A DNA stretch of 64,000 nt from Strigamia acuminata (taxonomy: Eukaryota; Arthropoda; Chilopoda; Geophilomorpha; Linotaeniidae), in the NCBI GenBank assembly GCA_949358305.1, contig OX442314.1:46260581-46324580 (forward strand), written 5' to 3'. Below the pieces are notes generated by a model. The model was not told where the DNA came from, did not search any database, and was given only the letters and a program-made list of their open reading frames with translations. A program made the position numbers and the translations under genes. Positions 34,811 through 45,987 of this stretch are shown piece after piece. The first letter of the stretch is position 1; each line of letters starts with the position of its first letter.

Positions 34811-36239
34811 AAGTCTCCCATCTACCCATGTATAGCAGTGCTATTAGGCATGTTACACCAGCAACAGACCCGTCACACACAGAGCCTGAGCCCCATGGGT
34901 GACGTGGTCAGTCACTCTGGACAAACATTCTTTCGTAGTCACCTCGTACGATCGATGTAGCCGCTCATGGAGGCTGCAACAGGCTCCAAGCCATGTCACC
35001 GAGCGTCACAGTGGCAAATGGTAAGAGGTGCAGAGTCAGCAGCAGGCAGGGTTGCCTCAGCAGGCGTTGGGACCTTAGCAGCACACACTTCTCTCCCGTT
35101 ACCGCACGTCCTTCCTCTCTGCTCTCTCAGCAATTTCTCTCTCTCACCTTACCACTCAACTCTCTCCTCCCCAGCTGAGTCAGTCCACCCCGCAAGGGGA
35201 GACAACCTTGGGGCCACTAGGCGGTGTGTGGAGTGACGAGGGGGGAGAGATGTGACCACATGGCCACCCAAGGGTGACCTGAGTCACTGCACACAGGGCC
35301 CAACGGCCCAAAGGTTGTTGTGATCCCAAATGTCCCTGCGATATTTGGGAGAATTTTGTGAATACCATTTATAATTGAGAATTTTATTTAATTCTTACAT
35401 GTTTTTTGTGTCACCTTTGCTACCACCCTCGGCTGTTAACAAAAAGCCGTTGTTCGTTGCTTAGTAATGAAACTGCTAAATTAAGGGGTTGCTACGGCAA
35501 ACTCCTAATGAGCACCGTTGCTAGGCACGAAGCGTGCCAGGCACGCACCGCTCCTGTGCGCTAGGCCAATATTCCGGCAAATTCTGTCCTAATAGTTTGA
35601 ATATTAGACACTCTTTGCTTTACCCTCACTACCTTCACCACGCTGTCATAGCTCTGTACAAAAAACAGTTTTGACCGGTGATTTGTAAGCTGGCTAAGAT
35701 TCAGCTCCAAAGAAATAGTACACTCAATTTACTTAATCCCTATTCTGGGCTCTTTTTTCTAAAAATTGCCACTATAACATCAACCGAGGCAGAACTGATA
35801 AAAGTTACAATCAAGTCGATGTCTAAAAAAGATAAATTAGAACAAATTATTATTTTAATGAGAATTAATATACCAAATGTTACAATTCAAGCGTCTAATT
35901 TGTACGAGTACTTCCCATTACACTCTGCAAGTAAATTAAATTTAACATAAAGAAAAAATAATTCAATCAATGAATGTTTTTTATTTTTAGTTAGAACAGA
36001 TCAATAGTTTCAAAGCCAGTGCCAAAGAAAATACCACACTTGATATTAACCTATATGCCAACTGGCTGCAAACAATTTCTAGAGAAGTTGCCTTCTCACG
36101 TCCAAGTACAATAGTGAGAGCCCTCTCCCAGAAACCAAAGAAAACTATTTTACTTCCCACGACCAATCAAATTGATGTATGACCAACACTGACAAATTTG
36201 GAATGGGAAGAAAAATTGAGCAAACTACTTGAAGGAATT

Positions 36240-36530
36240 CTTTAATTTTTTTTGTTTATTAATAGTTTATTTTATTTGTTAATTGTTTAATTGTTTATTT
36301 TAATTGTTAATTGTTTGAATGTTTATTTTATTTGTTAATTGTTTGAATGTTTATTTTATTTGTTAATTGTTTATTTTATTTGCTAATTGTTTATTTTATT
36401 TATTAATTGTTTATTTTATTTGTTAATTGTTTATTTCATTTGTTAATTGTTTATTTCATTTGTTAATTGTTTATTTTATTTGTTAATTGTTTATTTTATT
36501 TGTTAATTGTTTATTTTATTTGTTAATTGC
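36240..36530. repeat. 20-bp AT-rich minisatellite
   Basis: About 14 copies of ttaattgtttattttatttg with variants. A short version (two copies) is present at the partner locus, 48545-48600. Confidence 0.9.
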
Positions 36531-36577
36531 CTGCAATTTCTCCTGCTTCTGTTTTCCGCGTTTTCGATCACAATACA

Positions 36578-37002
36578 ATGGCGGATTTCGAGATAGTGCT
36601 TTCGTTTTTTGTCTCAACCCTCGACAGGCTGTATTCTTGCACTAAAACTGAAGAAACAATGAAGCGATGTTTTAGTGTTTTCATATTTGGAATAATATTA
36701 ACTGGTTTTGTGACAGTAAGTCTTCACTTTAACTTGAATACTTTATTTAAAATGTAAAATTTGCTAACATCTCATTATAGGTGTTTATTAAGTGGATCGT
36801 ACATTCTAAAATATCCAACATATTATTAAATCCACCAGCCGTACAAGCAACTAATTATGGTAGAGAAATGCATATTTTGAATTTTACAATACAAAATACA
36901 CATCACGGAGTTTTAGCACATCCTGGTATCGCAAATAATCAAATTTTTCGGCTCAACCAACAATTTGAACAAATTTTGCTGTACGATTTCTCACTAGGAT
37001 AG
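36578..37002 (+). CDS. Small two-exon predicted membrane protein
   Basis: Exon 1 is 36578-36715 and exon 2 is 36781-37002, with a 65-bp intron with strong GTAAGT and TTATAG ends; phase 0, 119 residues. ATG has a good context (acaATGG). One hydrophobic segment (about 34-52, CFSVFIFGIILTGFVTVFI) is followed by a polar C-terminal part rich in Asn, Gln and His. AATAAA overlaps the region just after the stop (about 37005). The exon pair is absent from the related locus at 48.4-48.9 kb, so it was either inserted here or lost there. No family recognised. Confidence 0.55.
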
Positions 37003-37673
37003 TGAATAAATTTCTGTGTGCGAAAAATAAGATTCGTTATAAGACATGAAGAAATAATATAAAGTAACATTTGTTATTGTTGATAATTAAAAAATTTATT
37101 TGTTTGCTTATTTGAACATTTGTAATTGCATTATGTAAAATAAAAAAAAAGAAACAGATTACAATTGTTATTTTTCTGTTTCACCCTTGCTACTGCTACA
37201 TCGAGGAGAAACATAGAAAGTGCACAATCGGCCTACCTCAAATTTGAAAGTACCAGTAGAAACTCAGCAAGAAGCGAAAATAGACATTTCTGAGACACTC
37301 GACCAAGAAATGAATGATAAGCTGGAACTTGTGGCTGAACTAATGGAGGAAGATGAGGAGATGGTCTGAGAATTTGGTTTTGCTTTTTTTCTTGTTTAAA
37401 TTGTGAAGTCTGCGTCCTAATTTTTTTATCGTTGGTTGCTGTTGGTTTTTGAACCCTTTGCAGCTGTTTTAGCATTTTTTCTTGGCAGATATTCCCAATA
37501 CCCTCAATTTGCAAAAGATCCATCTATAATCTATATGCACTTCAGCTGCATTGCTTAAAACCATTAACAATTTGGGTGCCACAAAAACAGAAATCAAAGC
37601 CCCATTAGCTGTTAAACATGACTACGGGGTTCACGCACGAAAATCACGGAGAGTTCCGAAAAAATGAAGATAC

Positions 37674-40600
37674 TGTAACATGAGGCTGGAGCGCCATAGT
37701 TCGTAAGTCGACACTAGGTGGCGCCACCCAATAAAGAGGCACTCTCGTGCTAGCTATCATGTCGAGAGGAGTACGGTTTTATTTCAAGCACCACATCTAA
37801 ACGTTACATGGTGTCAGAAGTGGTCACAGTCGCTGGAACTGTGGACAAAGTGAAGATAAGTGAATTTTTGAACTGAAAAAACGAACATTTTGGATATAAA
37901 CCAGTGATGGCAGACCCAGTTGCTGCAACCACAAGGCCGGGCGGGGCCATTCGGCAACCGAAACCATTAGAGATTTCATCAACCAACATGGCGTCCGTCT
38001 GGGAGCAGTGGTGTGACCAGTATGAGTGGTTTGCCAAGGCCAACAAAATTGATAAACTGGACGCTGAACAGCAAGTAGCAACATTTATGAGCTGTGTGGG
38101 ACCAGATGCACAGATGATTTTTAAAACTCTGGGACTAACAGAGGCACAAAAGAAGGATGTGGCTGCAGTTAAGAAGAAATATGCAGATAAATTTGCGCCA
38201 ACAGTGAATGAGACTTATTCGGCGTACCAATTTTTCAATTTGCGACAGAAGGAAGGACAATTATTTGAGGATTTTCTCACACAAGCCAAAACAATTCGTG
38301 AAAAGTGTAATTTTGGTGCGCAGGCGGACCGGTTGTTGAAAGATATCATCGCAATCGGAGTTCGCAGTGAGACTTTGCGAGTGCGTTTATTTGAAGAAGA
38401 AACATTGACGCTGGACAAAGCTGTAAAATTGGCAAAAGCGGCAGAAGTGGCGGAAGTGCAAGCGAAAACCATCCAGGGTTCGCAGGACGCGAAAGTGGAT
38501 TTTATAAAGCAAAATTCGAGCCAAAGTAAACGCACGAGTCAGACGCCGGGTGGGTCAACGAAGCCGTGTGGACGGTGTAACCGGACACATGCATTTGGCA
38601 AATGTCCGGCATACGAAAAGGAGTGCCACAAGTGTCACAAGAAAGGGCACTTTGCGATGATGTGTAAAGGAGCGTCGAATTCGGCGGCTGATAAAAATCC
38701 ACGTCGAAAATACGACAAGGCGGAAAAGAAAAAAGAAGTGTACGCCGTTGAGCACGATGATGACGACGATTTGTTGTACGGGGAATTCACCATCGATCGG
38801 ATTACGGTGGAGGACGACGAGTCGTACGAAGATTGGACGGAGCGGGTCAGGATTAATGACGCACGAACAATAGATGTGAAATTAGATCCGGGGGCCCGGT
38901 GCAACGTGATATCGCAGAAGCTGTTGAAGGAAGCGGGTGTAGCGGTGCACACGTCCAGGACGAATCGGTTACGGTCGTTTACAGGCCACCACATGAGAGT
39001 AGTGGGTGAAGCAAAAGTCCCATGCACGTTAAAATGGGTGAAATCGCCGATAATATTCAAAGTAGTCGAAGATTCGGTACCAACGCTGTTTGGCCGAGCC
39101 ACTTGCGAGCGATTAGGTTTGGTGAAGCGGATTAATGTGGTCAAGCCCGAGTTGAGCGATGAGCACATCGAGAGCGAAGTGTTCAAGGGGCTAGGAACAG
39201 TCAAAGATTTTGAATATGACATTGATATTGATGAAAATGCTCCATTTCAGATTCACGCGCCAAGGAGAATACCGCAAGTGTTACGCGGTCCCGTGAAAGC
39301 GGAGTTGGACAGGATGGAGAAAATGGGTGTCATAGAGCCTGTTTCGGAGCCGACACCGGCGGTCAGTCCGTTGGTCATTGTCCAGAGAGGGAAGAAAATC
39401 CGGTTATGTATGGATTCGACGGATTTAAATAGACATATCAAGCGGCGACATTACCCGCTCAAAACATTCGAAGCGGTGAAGCCAAAATTAAAAAAGGCTA
39501 AGTATTTTGCGAAATTCGATCTCAGGCATGGATATTGGCAAGTGAAGGTAACCAAACGCACGTCGAAGTATTTGGTTGTTAATACGCCGTGGGGTCGGTA
39601 TCGATTTTTGCGTTTGCCGTTTGGGATTGTGTCGGCACCAGAGGTGTTTCAAAGTATGATGGAGCGAGTGTTAGAAGGCATTCCTGACATTGACGTGTCC
39701 ATCGACGACATAATAGCCTATGCCGAGACATTGGCGGAGTTGAGGAAGCTGGTGAAGCGCCTACTCCGACGATTGTTTGAAAATGGGTTTCGACTCAATA
39801 AGGAGAAATGTATAATGGAGGCAACCGAGATAAAATTTTTGGGTCATGTGTTGTCGCAAGAGGGCATCAGACCAGATCCGGAGAAAGTAGTTGCCATTGA
39901 CAAGTTGAAAATGCCATCTTGCAAGGATGAGCTGAGGCGTTTCCTCGGAATGACCGTGTATTTGGCCGAATTTATGCCAAAATATTCAGTGTACACGGAG
40001 CAGTTACGTAAACTGTTGCATAAAGACGTCAGTTGGGAATGGGCAAGAGAGCAAGAAGAGGCTGTAGCTCTGATCAAAGCTGCGTTGAAAGCGCCGCCAG
40101 TGTTGGCATACTATGATGTGCAGAAAGACGTTGTGTTGTCTGTCGATGCGAGTTCGCATGCGGTGGGGGCTGCGTTATTTCAGGACGGGAGACCCATCGG
40201 ATTTGCGACGCAGGCACTGACGCCGTGCCAGCAACGGTATCCGCAGATCGAGAAAGAGGCTTTTGCCATACGATTTGGATGTCACAAATTTCATGAGTTT
40301 GTGTACGGAAAAAAGTTGACAGTGGAAACGGATCATAAGCCGTTAGAGGTAATTGCGAAGAAAAATCTCGATCGGATGCCGGCGCGCCTACAAAGAATTT
40401 TTTTTGATTTGCTGCCGTATGGAGCGCAAATAACATATAAGAAAGGCACGGATATTCCGGTGGCCGACGCGCTAAGTCGTGATTGTGAACCAGGGCCAGT
40501 AAAAGAAGATACACACGAATTGCAAATTCATATTGTGTTGCCCATGACAGTGAGGGGAGAAAAGAAGTTGCGGTTGGCATTGGAAAGCGATGTGGAAAGT

Positions 40601-42184
40601 CAAGCGGTTATCAAGGTTGTGTTGGATGGTTGGCCAGAGGAAAAGGAGGGAGTGCCAGCGGTGGTTCAACCATATTGGAATTTTAGGGACGAAATTGCCG
40701 CCTATGACGGGATTTTGTTTAAAAATCAACGACCGATTATTCCACGGAGTTTACGCGACGAGTATTTGGCGTACATCCACCAAGGCCATTTGGGCATTCA
40801 ATCGTCCATTCGACGAGCCCGCGAAGCGGTGTTCTGGATAGGCATGACGGTGGACATTGAAAACATGGTGAAAGTGTGCAGTACGTGCGAACGGACGCAA
40901 AAAGCCAAGGTAAAGGCGCCTATAATGTCTAAACCGGTGCCGGAAAGACCGTGGCAGCGAGTGGCGACGGATTTGTTTGAAATTAAAGGGCAACAGTATA
41001 TTACAGTAACTGATAGTTATTCGGGGTTTTATGAAGTTTCGCAATTGAAAGGAACGACAGCCGGGAAAGTCGTAGAAAAGATGAAGCGATTTTTCGCGGT
41101 GCATGGAATTCCGGAGGTAGTAGAAAGCGACGGGGGACCGCAGTATGCGTCGCAGGAGTTTCGGAAATTCGCGACGGATTGGGATTTTGTACACAGCGTG
41201 TCGTCGCCGAGGTTTCCAAGAGCTAATGGATTGGCAGAGCGCAGTGTGCAGTCAGCGAAAAACATCATTAAGCGGTGCATGCGTGACGGGTCGGATGTAT
41301 ACCTCGCGTTGTTAAATTGGCGAAATACGCCAAGAAGTACGAGTTTGGGGTCGCCGGTGCAGAGGTTATTTAGCCGGAGAACGCGATCATTGTTAAATGG
41401 ACATGTCAGTTTATTGGAGCCAAAGGTGCAGGAAGGAGTGACAGAAGCGTTAGTTACAGCACGTGCCACCCAGAAGCGGTATGCTGATCGTCAAGCACGA
41501 GTTGCGCAGGATTTTGAGGTTGGAGACCGGGTTTGTGTGCAGACGGGGCACCGTAATTGGGAGGGCGCGGCGATTGGGGGCAAGACGGATTACCCGCGGT
41601 CAGTTGAAGTAGAGATGGCTGATGGTCGGGTGCTCAGAAGAAATACGAGTGTGGTCAAGCATACTCAAGCGCGGTTGCCACCACCGACGGAAAATCGATG
41701 GAGCGGCGAGGGATTGGCAGAGAAAGCCAGACCGGCTCAGATGACGTCAACGGCGGTGATGAAGGAAAGCAGTGGAAAGGAACAAGGTGTGAGCGACGGT
41801 GCTCCTGTAAAAACATTTACGCGCAGTGGACGAGAAGTCAGGGCACCGGTTCGATTGGACTTGTGAAGTGTGCGGTGTTGTTTTATTCTAGTATTTAATC
41901 GCATTTACTCATACTTAATAGCATTGTATAATTTTGTATTTAGTTTGTAATCGTACATTTCTTTGTAACTGTTTAATAGCTCCTGTTTTGTTAGTGTAGT
42001 GTTTGTTTTGTTGTTCTGTGTTTTCAATGACTTAAAATGAAAGGGGAGATGTAACATGAGGCTGGAGCGCCATAGTTCGTAAGTCGACACTAGGTGGCGC
42101 CACCCAATAAAGAGGCACTCTCGTGCTAGCTATCGTGTCGAGAGGAGTACGGTTTTATTTCAAGCACCACATCTAAACGTTACA
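37674..42184 (+). mobile_element. Full-length Ty3/gypsy retrotransposon, 135-bp LTRs
   Basis: LTRs at 37674-37808 and 42050-42184 (TGTAAC...GTTACA) differ at one position (tatca versus tatcg). The target duplication GATAC lies at 37669-37673 and 42185-42189. The primer site TGGTGTCAGAAGTGG directly follows the left LTR and matches the 3' end of animal tRNA-Leu(CAG). A purine tract aaaggggaga precedes the right LTR. One uninterrupted gag-pol frame; no envelope. K02A2.6/Mag-like by gene layout. Confidence 0.97.
37907..41866 (+). CDS. gypsy Gag-Pol polyprotein (1319 aa)
   Basis: ATG at 37907 (an upstream in-frame GTG is not needed). Gag about 1-215; one degenerate (221-233) and one good CX2CX4HX4C knuckle (240-253). 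Protease region carries LDPGA (327-330 for DPGA) where DTGA/DSGA is usual. RT has FDLRHGYWQ (Asp538) and VSIDD (Asp600/601) where YxDD is usual. RNase H: LSVDASS (Asp747), IEKEAFA, ETDHKPLE. Integrase: H958/H961/C991/C994 zinc site and D1022, D1075, E1111 with 35-residue spacing. The frame is fully open, yet two catalytic motifs deviate, so activity is doubtful. Confidence 0.95.
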   Translation: MADPVAATTRPGGAIRQPKPLEISSTNMASVWEQWCDQYEWFAKANKIDKLDAEQQVATFMSCVGPDAQMIFKTLGLTEAQKKDVAAVKKKYADKFAPTVNETYSAYQFFNLRQKEGQLFEDFLTQAKTIREKCNFGAQADRLLKDIIAIGVRSETLRVRLFEEETLTLDKAVKLAKAAEVAEVQAKTIQGSQDAKVDFIKQNSSQSKRTSQTPGGSTKPCGRCNRTHAFGKCPAYEKECHKCHKKGHFAMMCKGASNSAADKNPRRKYDKAEKKKEVYAVEHDDDDDLLYGEFTIDRITVEDDESYEDWTERVRINDARTIDVKLDPGARCNVISQKLLKEAGVAVHTSRTNRLRSFTGHHMRVVGEAKVPCTLKWVKSPIIFKVVEDSVPTLFGRATCERLGLVKRINVVKPELSDEHIESEVFKGLGTVKDFEYDIDIDENAPFQIHAPRRIPQVLRGPVKAELDRMEKMGVIEPVSEPTPAVSPLVIVQRGKKIRLCMDSTDLNRHIKRRHYPLKTFEAVKPKLKKAKYFAKFDLRHGYWQVKVTKRTSKYLVVNTPWGRYRFLRLPFGIVSAPEVFQSMMERVLEGIPDIDVSIDDIIAYAETLAELRKLVKRLLRRLFENGFRLNKEKCIMEATEIKFLGHVLSQEGIRPDPEKVVAIDKLKMPSCKDELRRFLGMTVYLAEFMPKYSVYTEQLRKLLHKDVSWEWAREQEEAVALIKAALKAPPVLAYYDVQKDVVLSVDASSHAVGAALFQDGRPIGFATQALTPCQQRYPQIEKEAFAIRFGCHKFHEFVYGKKLTVETDHKPLEVIAKKNLDRMPARLQRIFFDLLPYGAQITYKKGTDIPVADALSRDCEPGPVKEDTHELQIHIVLPMTVRGEKKLRLALESDVESQAVIKVVLDGWPEEKEGVPAVVQPYWNFRDEIAAYDGILFKNQRPIIPRSLRDEYLAYIHQGHLGIQSSIRRAREAVFWIGMTVDIENMVKVCSTCERTQKAKVKAPIMSKPVPERPWQRVATDLFEIKGQQYITVTDSYSGFYEVSQLKGTTAGKVVEKMKRFFAVHGIPEVVESDGGPQYASQEFRKFATDWDFVHSVSSPRFPRANGLAERSVQSAKNIIKRCMRDGSDVYLALLNWRNTPRSTSLGSPVQRLFSRRTRSLLNGHVSLLEPKVQEGVTEALVTARATQKRYADRQARVAQDFEVGDRVCVQTGHRNWEGAAIGGKTDYPRSVEVEMADGRVLRRNTSVVKHTQARLPPPTENRWSGEGLAEKARPAQMTSTAVMKESSGKEQGVSDGAPVKTFTRSGREVRAPVRLDL

Positions 42185-42479
42185 GATACAACAAATCTTT
42201 AAGGTTTACTTTATAGCTACGGACACCTAGAAGAACACATAGCTTACTCAACCTGAAACTATCTGCTCAAAGTTTATACCCACCCTAATCGCTCCTGATT
42301 GGCGATATTATGACGTAAAGAAAAGGTGGTTTCTTCATTTTTAATAAATTTCAATGTTTTCAAAAAAGATAAACAGGATGGCGACGCAAATCGCCAAAAA
42401 CAAAAACAAATGAAGAACGTATTTTAGATAGCGTCTTGTTAAAGTATCGCCAACGCCTTGTAAACGTATCGCCATTGCG

Positions 42480-42485
42480 TATAAA
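42480..42485 (+). promoter_or_regulatory. TATA box
   Basis: TATAAA about 50 bp before the ATG of the acidic-protein gene (42532). This spacing would give a short leader of about 20-25 nt. Confidence 0.45.
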
Positions 42486-42531
42486 TGCAGCTAGTTTGCA
42501 CCAATTGTTCATTTGTACTTGTAGCACAAAC

Positions 42532-42942
42532 ATGAACGCTGTTGAAAACCTATCCCTTTACGAACAGGAATTGTACGCAACGTTACAATTAGAATCGCGT
42601 TTCGGTGTCGGTGTTGATTTTGGGAAGTACGCCAATTTCTTTCATACTAATGACGAAGAACACGGTCAACAAGTTCCAGATGTTGACGATGACGTCGAAC
42701 ACGACGAAGATGATCAGGATCCAAGTTTCGAAGGTAATCAAGATCCAAGTTTCGATATTAATCGAAATCTGACGGATGACCTCGGAAACGGTACGGAACA
42801 CTCCGTCGAAAACAAAATGAGATTCGTACACATCACTACAGTTGATGGCAAACAAGATCCAGAGAAGAATCTCGATCGTGATGAGGAAGAAGACAGATGG
42901 TTTGAGGACACTTCGGACGATGACTCCGACAAGTTTGTGTGA
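42532..42942 (+). CDS. Acidic low-complexity protein, single exon
   Basis: ATG 42532 (context aaacATGA) to TGA 42942, 136 residues. The frame is open further upstream, but the TATA box at 42480 favours this start. The N-terminal 35 residues look ordered (LYEQELYATLQLE). The rest is strongly acidic, with Asp/Glu runs and a short duplicated block (QDPSFEGN, QDPSFDIN). No signal peptide or membrane segment. It lies about 350 bp after a gypsy element. Function unknown; its composition resembles histone- or RNA-polymerase-associated acidic proteins only superficially. Confidence 0.5.
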   Translation: MNAVENLSLYEQELYATLQLESRFGVGVDFGKYANFFHTNDEEHGQQVPDVDDDVEHDEDDQDPSFEGNQDPSFDINRNLTDDLGNGTEHSVENKMRFVHITTVDGKQDPEKNLDRDEEEDRWFEDTSDDDSDKFV

Positions 42943-43261
42943 CGGTTTTTGGCACGCCCATTCTAAAAAATAATTAAATATTTTGTTTTGTTTGAAATAA
43001 AGATAGGTAATTATTTAAATACATTTAATCCAGGTAAAAAATTGTTCGTATATATAGTTGCAATAAAATCGTTGAGTTATCAGTTCGAATACACGTTAAT
43101 GCAAAACGAATACGGTACCATTTTGTTAGTAAGGGTCAAAAATCGACTGTTTTGGGCCAATCTGGAGTCCTGGTTCTTATCTACGTGAGCATGAGTCTCA
43201 TTCCAGGATATCTTGTCCCCAGGCTGCCCTTGTCCCAAGGTTGTTGTCAATCTTAATGAAG

Positions 43262-44210
43262 ATCCATTTGCTAGAAAAGACCAAATGAAGACTTACAAAC
43301 CTTTAGATGGTTATAATTACTTATCAGGTGGGTGTCACAGTCCACTAAAAACATATCTTCATTTCTAAATTTTCACATTTACCTGACTAGTATTAATTTT
43401 TGTGTCACCTTCGCATTATTATCTTGTTTAATGGCTTTGATTTGTGCACTAATTCATATTATATACATGTCTATTACTAGCCTTTTATCTTTTCTACCTA
43501 GTTTTCACATAACATATACACATTCCTACACGCAGACCACACGCTTCGTAGCATTGAAGATCGTTAAAACTGGCACACGCTTCAGATATCTCGCCATGAA
43601 GGCTCACGTGTATTACAAAATGCAATGGTCCTCACAAGGACAAGGTGTGGTCATCGCATCATGCTAACTGAAATTAACATTTCGTTGTGATATAGTCTGG
43701 AATGATGTAACTTGCTGCAGTTGCAACCTTTCTTAATGAGTTTCATTACTAAACCAAAGTCATTTTGCAAAATTACTAGTACTACTGAAATTGGATAGTG
43801 ATTACAGATCAACCACCAAATGAAGGCATTCAAATCTTTAGATGCTTATAATTATTTATCAGGTGTGTGTCACAGTCCACTAAAAGCATAACTTCGTTTC
43901 TAAATTGTTATGTTCTCCTGACTTGTATTAATTTTTGTTTAACCTTCGTATTGTCACGCGGCCAATAGTATAAACTCCAAAGGTAGCCGGCAACAACTAA
44001 CAGGAGCAATCGATGTTGAAGAAATGGATGTTGACCGGCAAACACCGGAAATTTCAGATGAGTTTGAATTATTAGAAATAGCGAATCGTAGTGAAACTAC
44101 TGCAATTCAGGACAAGAACATCGCCGAAAAAAAATCGAAATGTTTTAACCGTGTGATTTCGTTGATTTCAATTCAGGTGTTTAACCGTATTTAATGATTG
44201 AATCCACCGC
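43262..44210 (+). other. Repeated exon-like fragments
   Basis: Two diverged copies (about 43264-43420 and 43803-43960) share a frame with MKxxKxLDxYNYLSG before a possible donor. This motif recalls SWIM-domain transposon-derived proteins of invertebrates, but only weakly. A further open stretch at about 43967-44203 is acidic and ends before AATAAA (44271). These may be remnants of a duplicated multi-exon gene or transposon. Nothing was recognised between 44300 and 45200. Confidence 0.3.
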
Positions 44211-45199
44211 TAAGCAGCTATCTGATATTTTTTCCAACACTTGATTTTCTTTTTTGTAATTTTCTGTGATAAATAAAATGATATTGTACCATCTCAAAAC
44301 GCTGTTTTATTCCAAATAAAGTGTAGTTTCCAAATTTTTTAACAGTTTATTGCCATCACCTTTTTTTTCTGAGTTATGGCCAGTCACAGTGAGAAGATGA
44401 GTGCTGGGAAAAAAGTATTTGACACTATTTGCCAGGGGTTGTACAAGCTGTTATAGGTAGAAAGAACCTTGCCATCTCCACCAGAAGTTGCACAGGAGGG
44501 CGTATGAGTGACGAGACGTTACAAGACACTACTAAACCACAATTGCCGCCCAAAGGCGCACCAGGACCTTGAAATAGCCCGGGTAGGCCGCTGTCGAGCA
44601 AACTAATTGCACAAAAAATAGACCACTGGTCCCAATTTAATTTTTCAGAGTCCTGCTCGATACCGGTGATTGTGAAGCATGGCACTCAGCCAACAAAAGC
44701 GATGTGCTACGTGCGTCACCGACATCGTATCACTTCCACGAGTGCCCGGAGAGGGGAGAAGCGATCTGAGGCATCTAAAAGCCTCCCGGCCCATGGATCC
44801 AGATCAGGTCCGGGCTGGTTATTTTTCTTTATTATTTTTAATTTGTTTAGTGTTTTGTTTTAATCTTTTTTTGAAGGATTGACCAACCTTTTCCATCTTT
44901 TGTTTCATTTTTAATTAATTTATTTGTTTATGTCAGTTTTATTTTTTTTGTCCCGAGTCTGTTATTCTCAGACTCGGTGAATCATTCTTACCATTTATAG
45001 TTTGTCAATTTTATTTTTGGCCAGTCTAACAGTAAGTAAAGTTGGCCCCCGTCATCCCGGGTGACAAATCTTGTATGGGTTTGGTGCTGTCGTTAGTTTT
45101 CGGATATGTTAAACAGCTGGCCGGTCAAAATGACCGGTCTAACCACTAGAAAAAAAATCAGATTTACTCACTTGTTTAGAATTGTAAATATATAGGTCG

Positions 45200-45550
45200 A
45201 CTGTAGCATGTTCGACCATGGAAACCGAGTTCATCGCTCTCGTCGAATGCGTTAGAAAATTGTATTGGCAAGACCACATATTCCACGAGCTTCTGATGTT
45301 GAATCTTTCACGCCCCATCGTTTTTTCCGATGCTTTGGCCTCAATCCAATTCACTTCGAACGATGTAGAGAACTCCAAACTCAAGCATATTAGAGTGAAA
45401 TACCATTGGCTCAAAGAATGACACATGGCTGAACAATTCGAGCTTCGAAAGATCCCCGGTGATATAAACGTTGCTGATATTTTCACTAAATGACTGAGCG
45501 CAAATCAAGTAAGACTCTTAATTTCGGGAATTTTTGGCCTCAACTAATTG
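45200..45550 (+). pseudogene. Ty1/copia pol fragment (RNase H C-terminus)
   Basis: Translation shows METEFIALVECVRKLYW, then KLKHIRVKYHWLKE and GDINVADIFTK, in the order typical of the copia RNase H end. In-frame TGA codons at 45419-45421 and 45491-45493 break it. No LTRs were identified nearby, so this is an old truncated piece. Confidence 0.7.
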
Positions 45551-45761
45551 TGACATTCTTTGGTTAGTTCACCGATTATGAGGATCATAGTGTTCCGATT
45601 GGAAATTTTGTACACATTTCTGCTCTCCACAGTACCCGGCACTCTGATTCGAACTTATCGTTTTTGTTTTATGAATAGTGTTACATTGAAATTCACATGT
45701 TCACATTTATTTCTTGTTCCCCTTTTATTATTTGATTGTACATCTATATTATACCGTAGGA

Positions 45762-45987
45762 CAGGGGTCGGCAAGTAATTTTGAGTGGGGTCCGGATACT
45801 AATAAAAATTTTTTTCGAGGTCCAGAAAAAGACAAAAAAATAAAACAAAAAGAACACAAAAAACACCAAAAACACCAAAAAAAAACAAAAACACCAAAAA
45901 AATATATAATAAATAATATCTGGCGGTCCAAGTTTCGACCTTCCGCGGTCCGGATCCGGCCCGCGGGCCGCCAGTTGCCGACCGCTG
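45762..45987. mobile_element. hAT-type MITE (226 bp)
   Basis: Termini CAGGGGTCGGCAA and (reverse complement) CAGCGGTCGGCAA are the classic hAT form. A perfect 8-bp target duplication CCGTAGGA flanks it (45754-45761, 45988-45995). The inside is A-rich with a GC-rich right end; no transposase. Nothing was recognised from 45996 to 46663. Confidence 0.9.

Larger units (their letters stand above)
35985..37620 (+). repeat. Paralogous segment with coding remnants (partner at 48360-48880)
   Basis: Three islands (36117-36220, 37310-37520, 37540-37615) match 48449-48540, 48596-48790 and 48800-48875. The first island holds an open frame entered from a ttttag acceptor at 35992 (about 63 codons). It ends in TGA at 36178-36180 where the partner has TGG, so a Trp-to-stop change is likely. 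The second holds the C-terminus of a frame ending LMEEDEEMV at 37369. Family not recognised; a decayed transposon or duplicated host gene are both possible. Confidence 0.45.

Noticed and set aside
34627-35236. Frames of 60-90 codons in a CT-rich stretch
   Set aside because: Part overlaps a dispersed repeat found again at 58 kb; the rest is low-complexity with no domain or splice support.
37904-37906. GTG as start of the gypsy polyprotein
   Set aside because: An ATG follows immediately (37907) and fits eukaryotic initiation.
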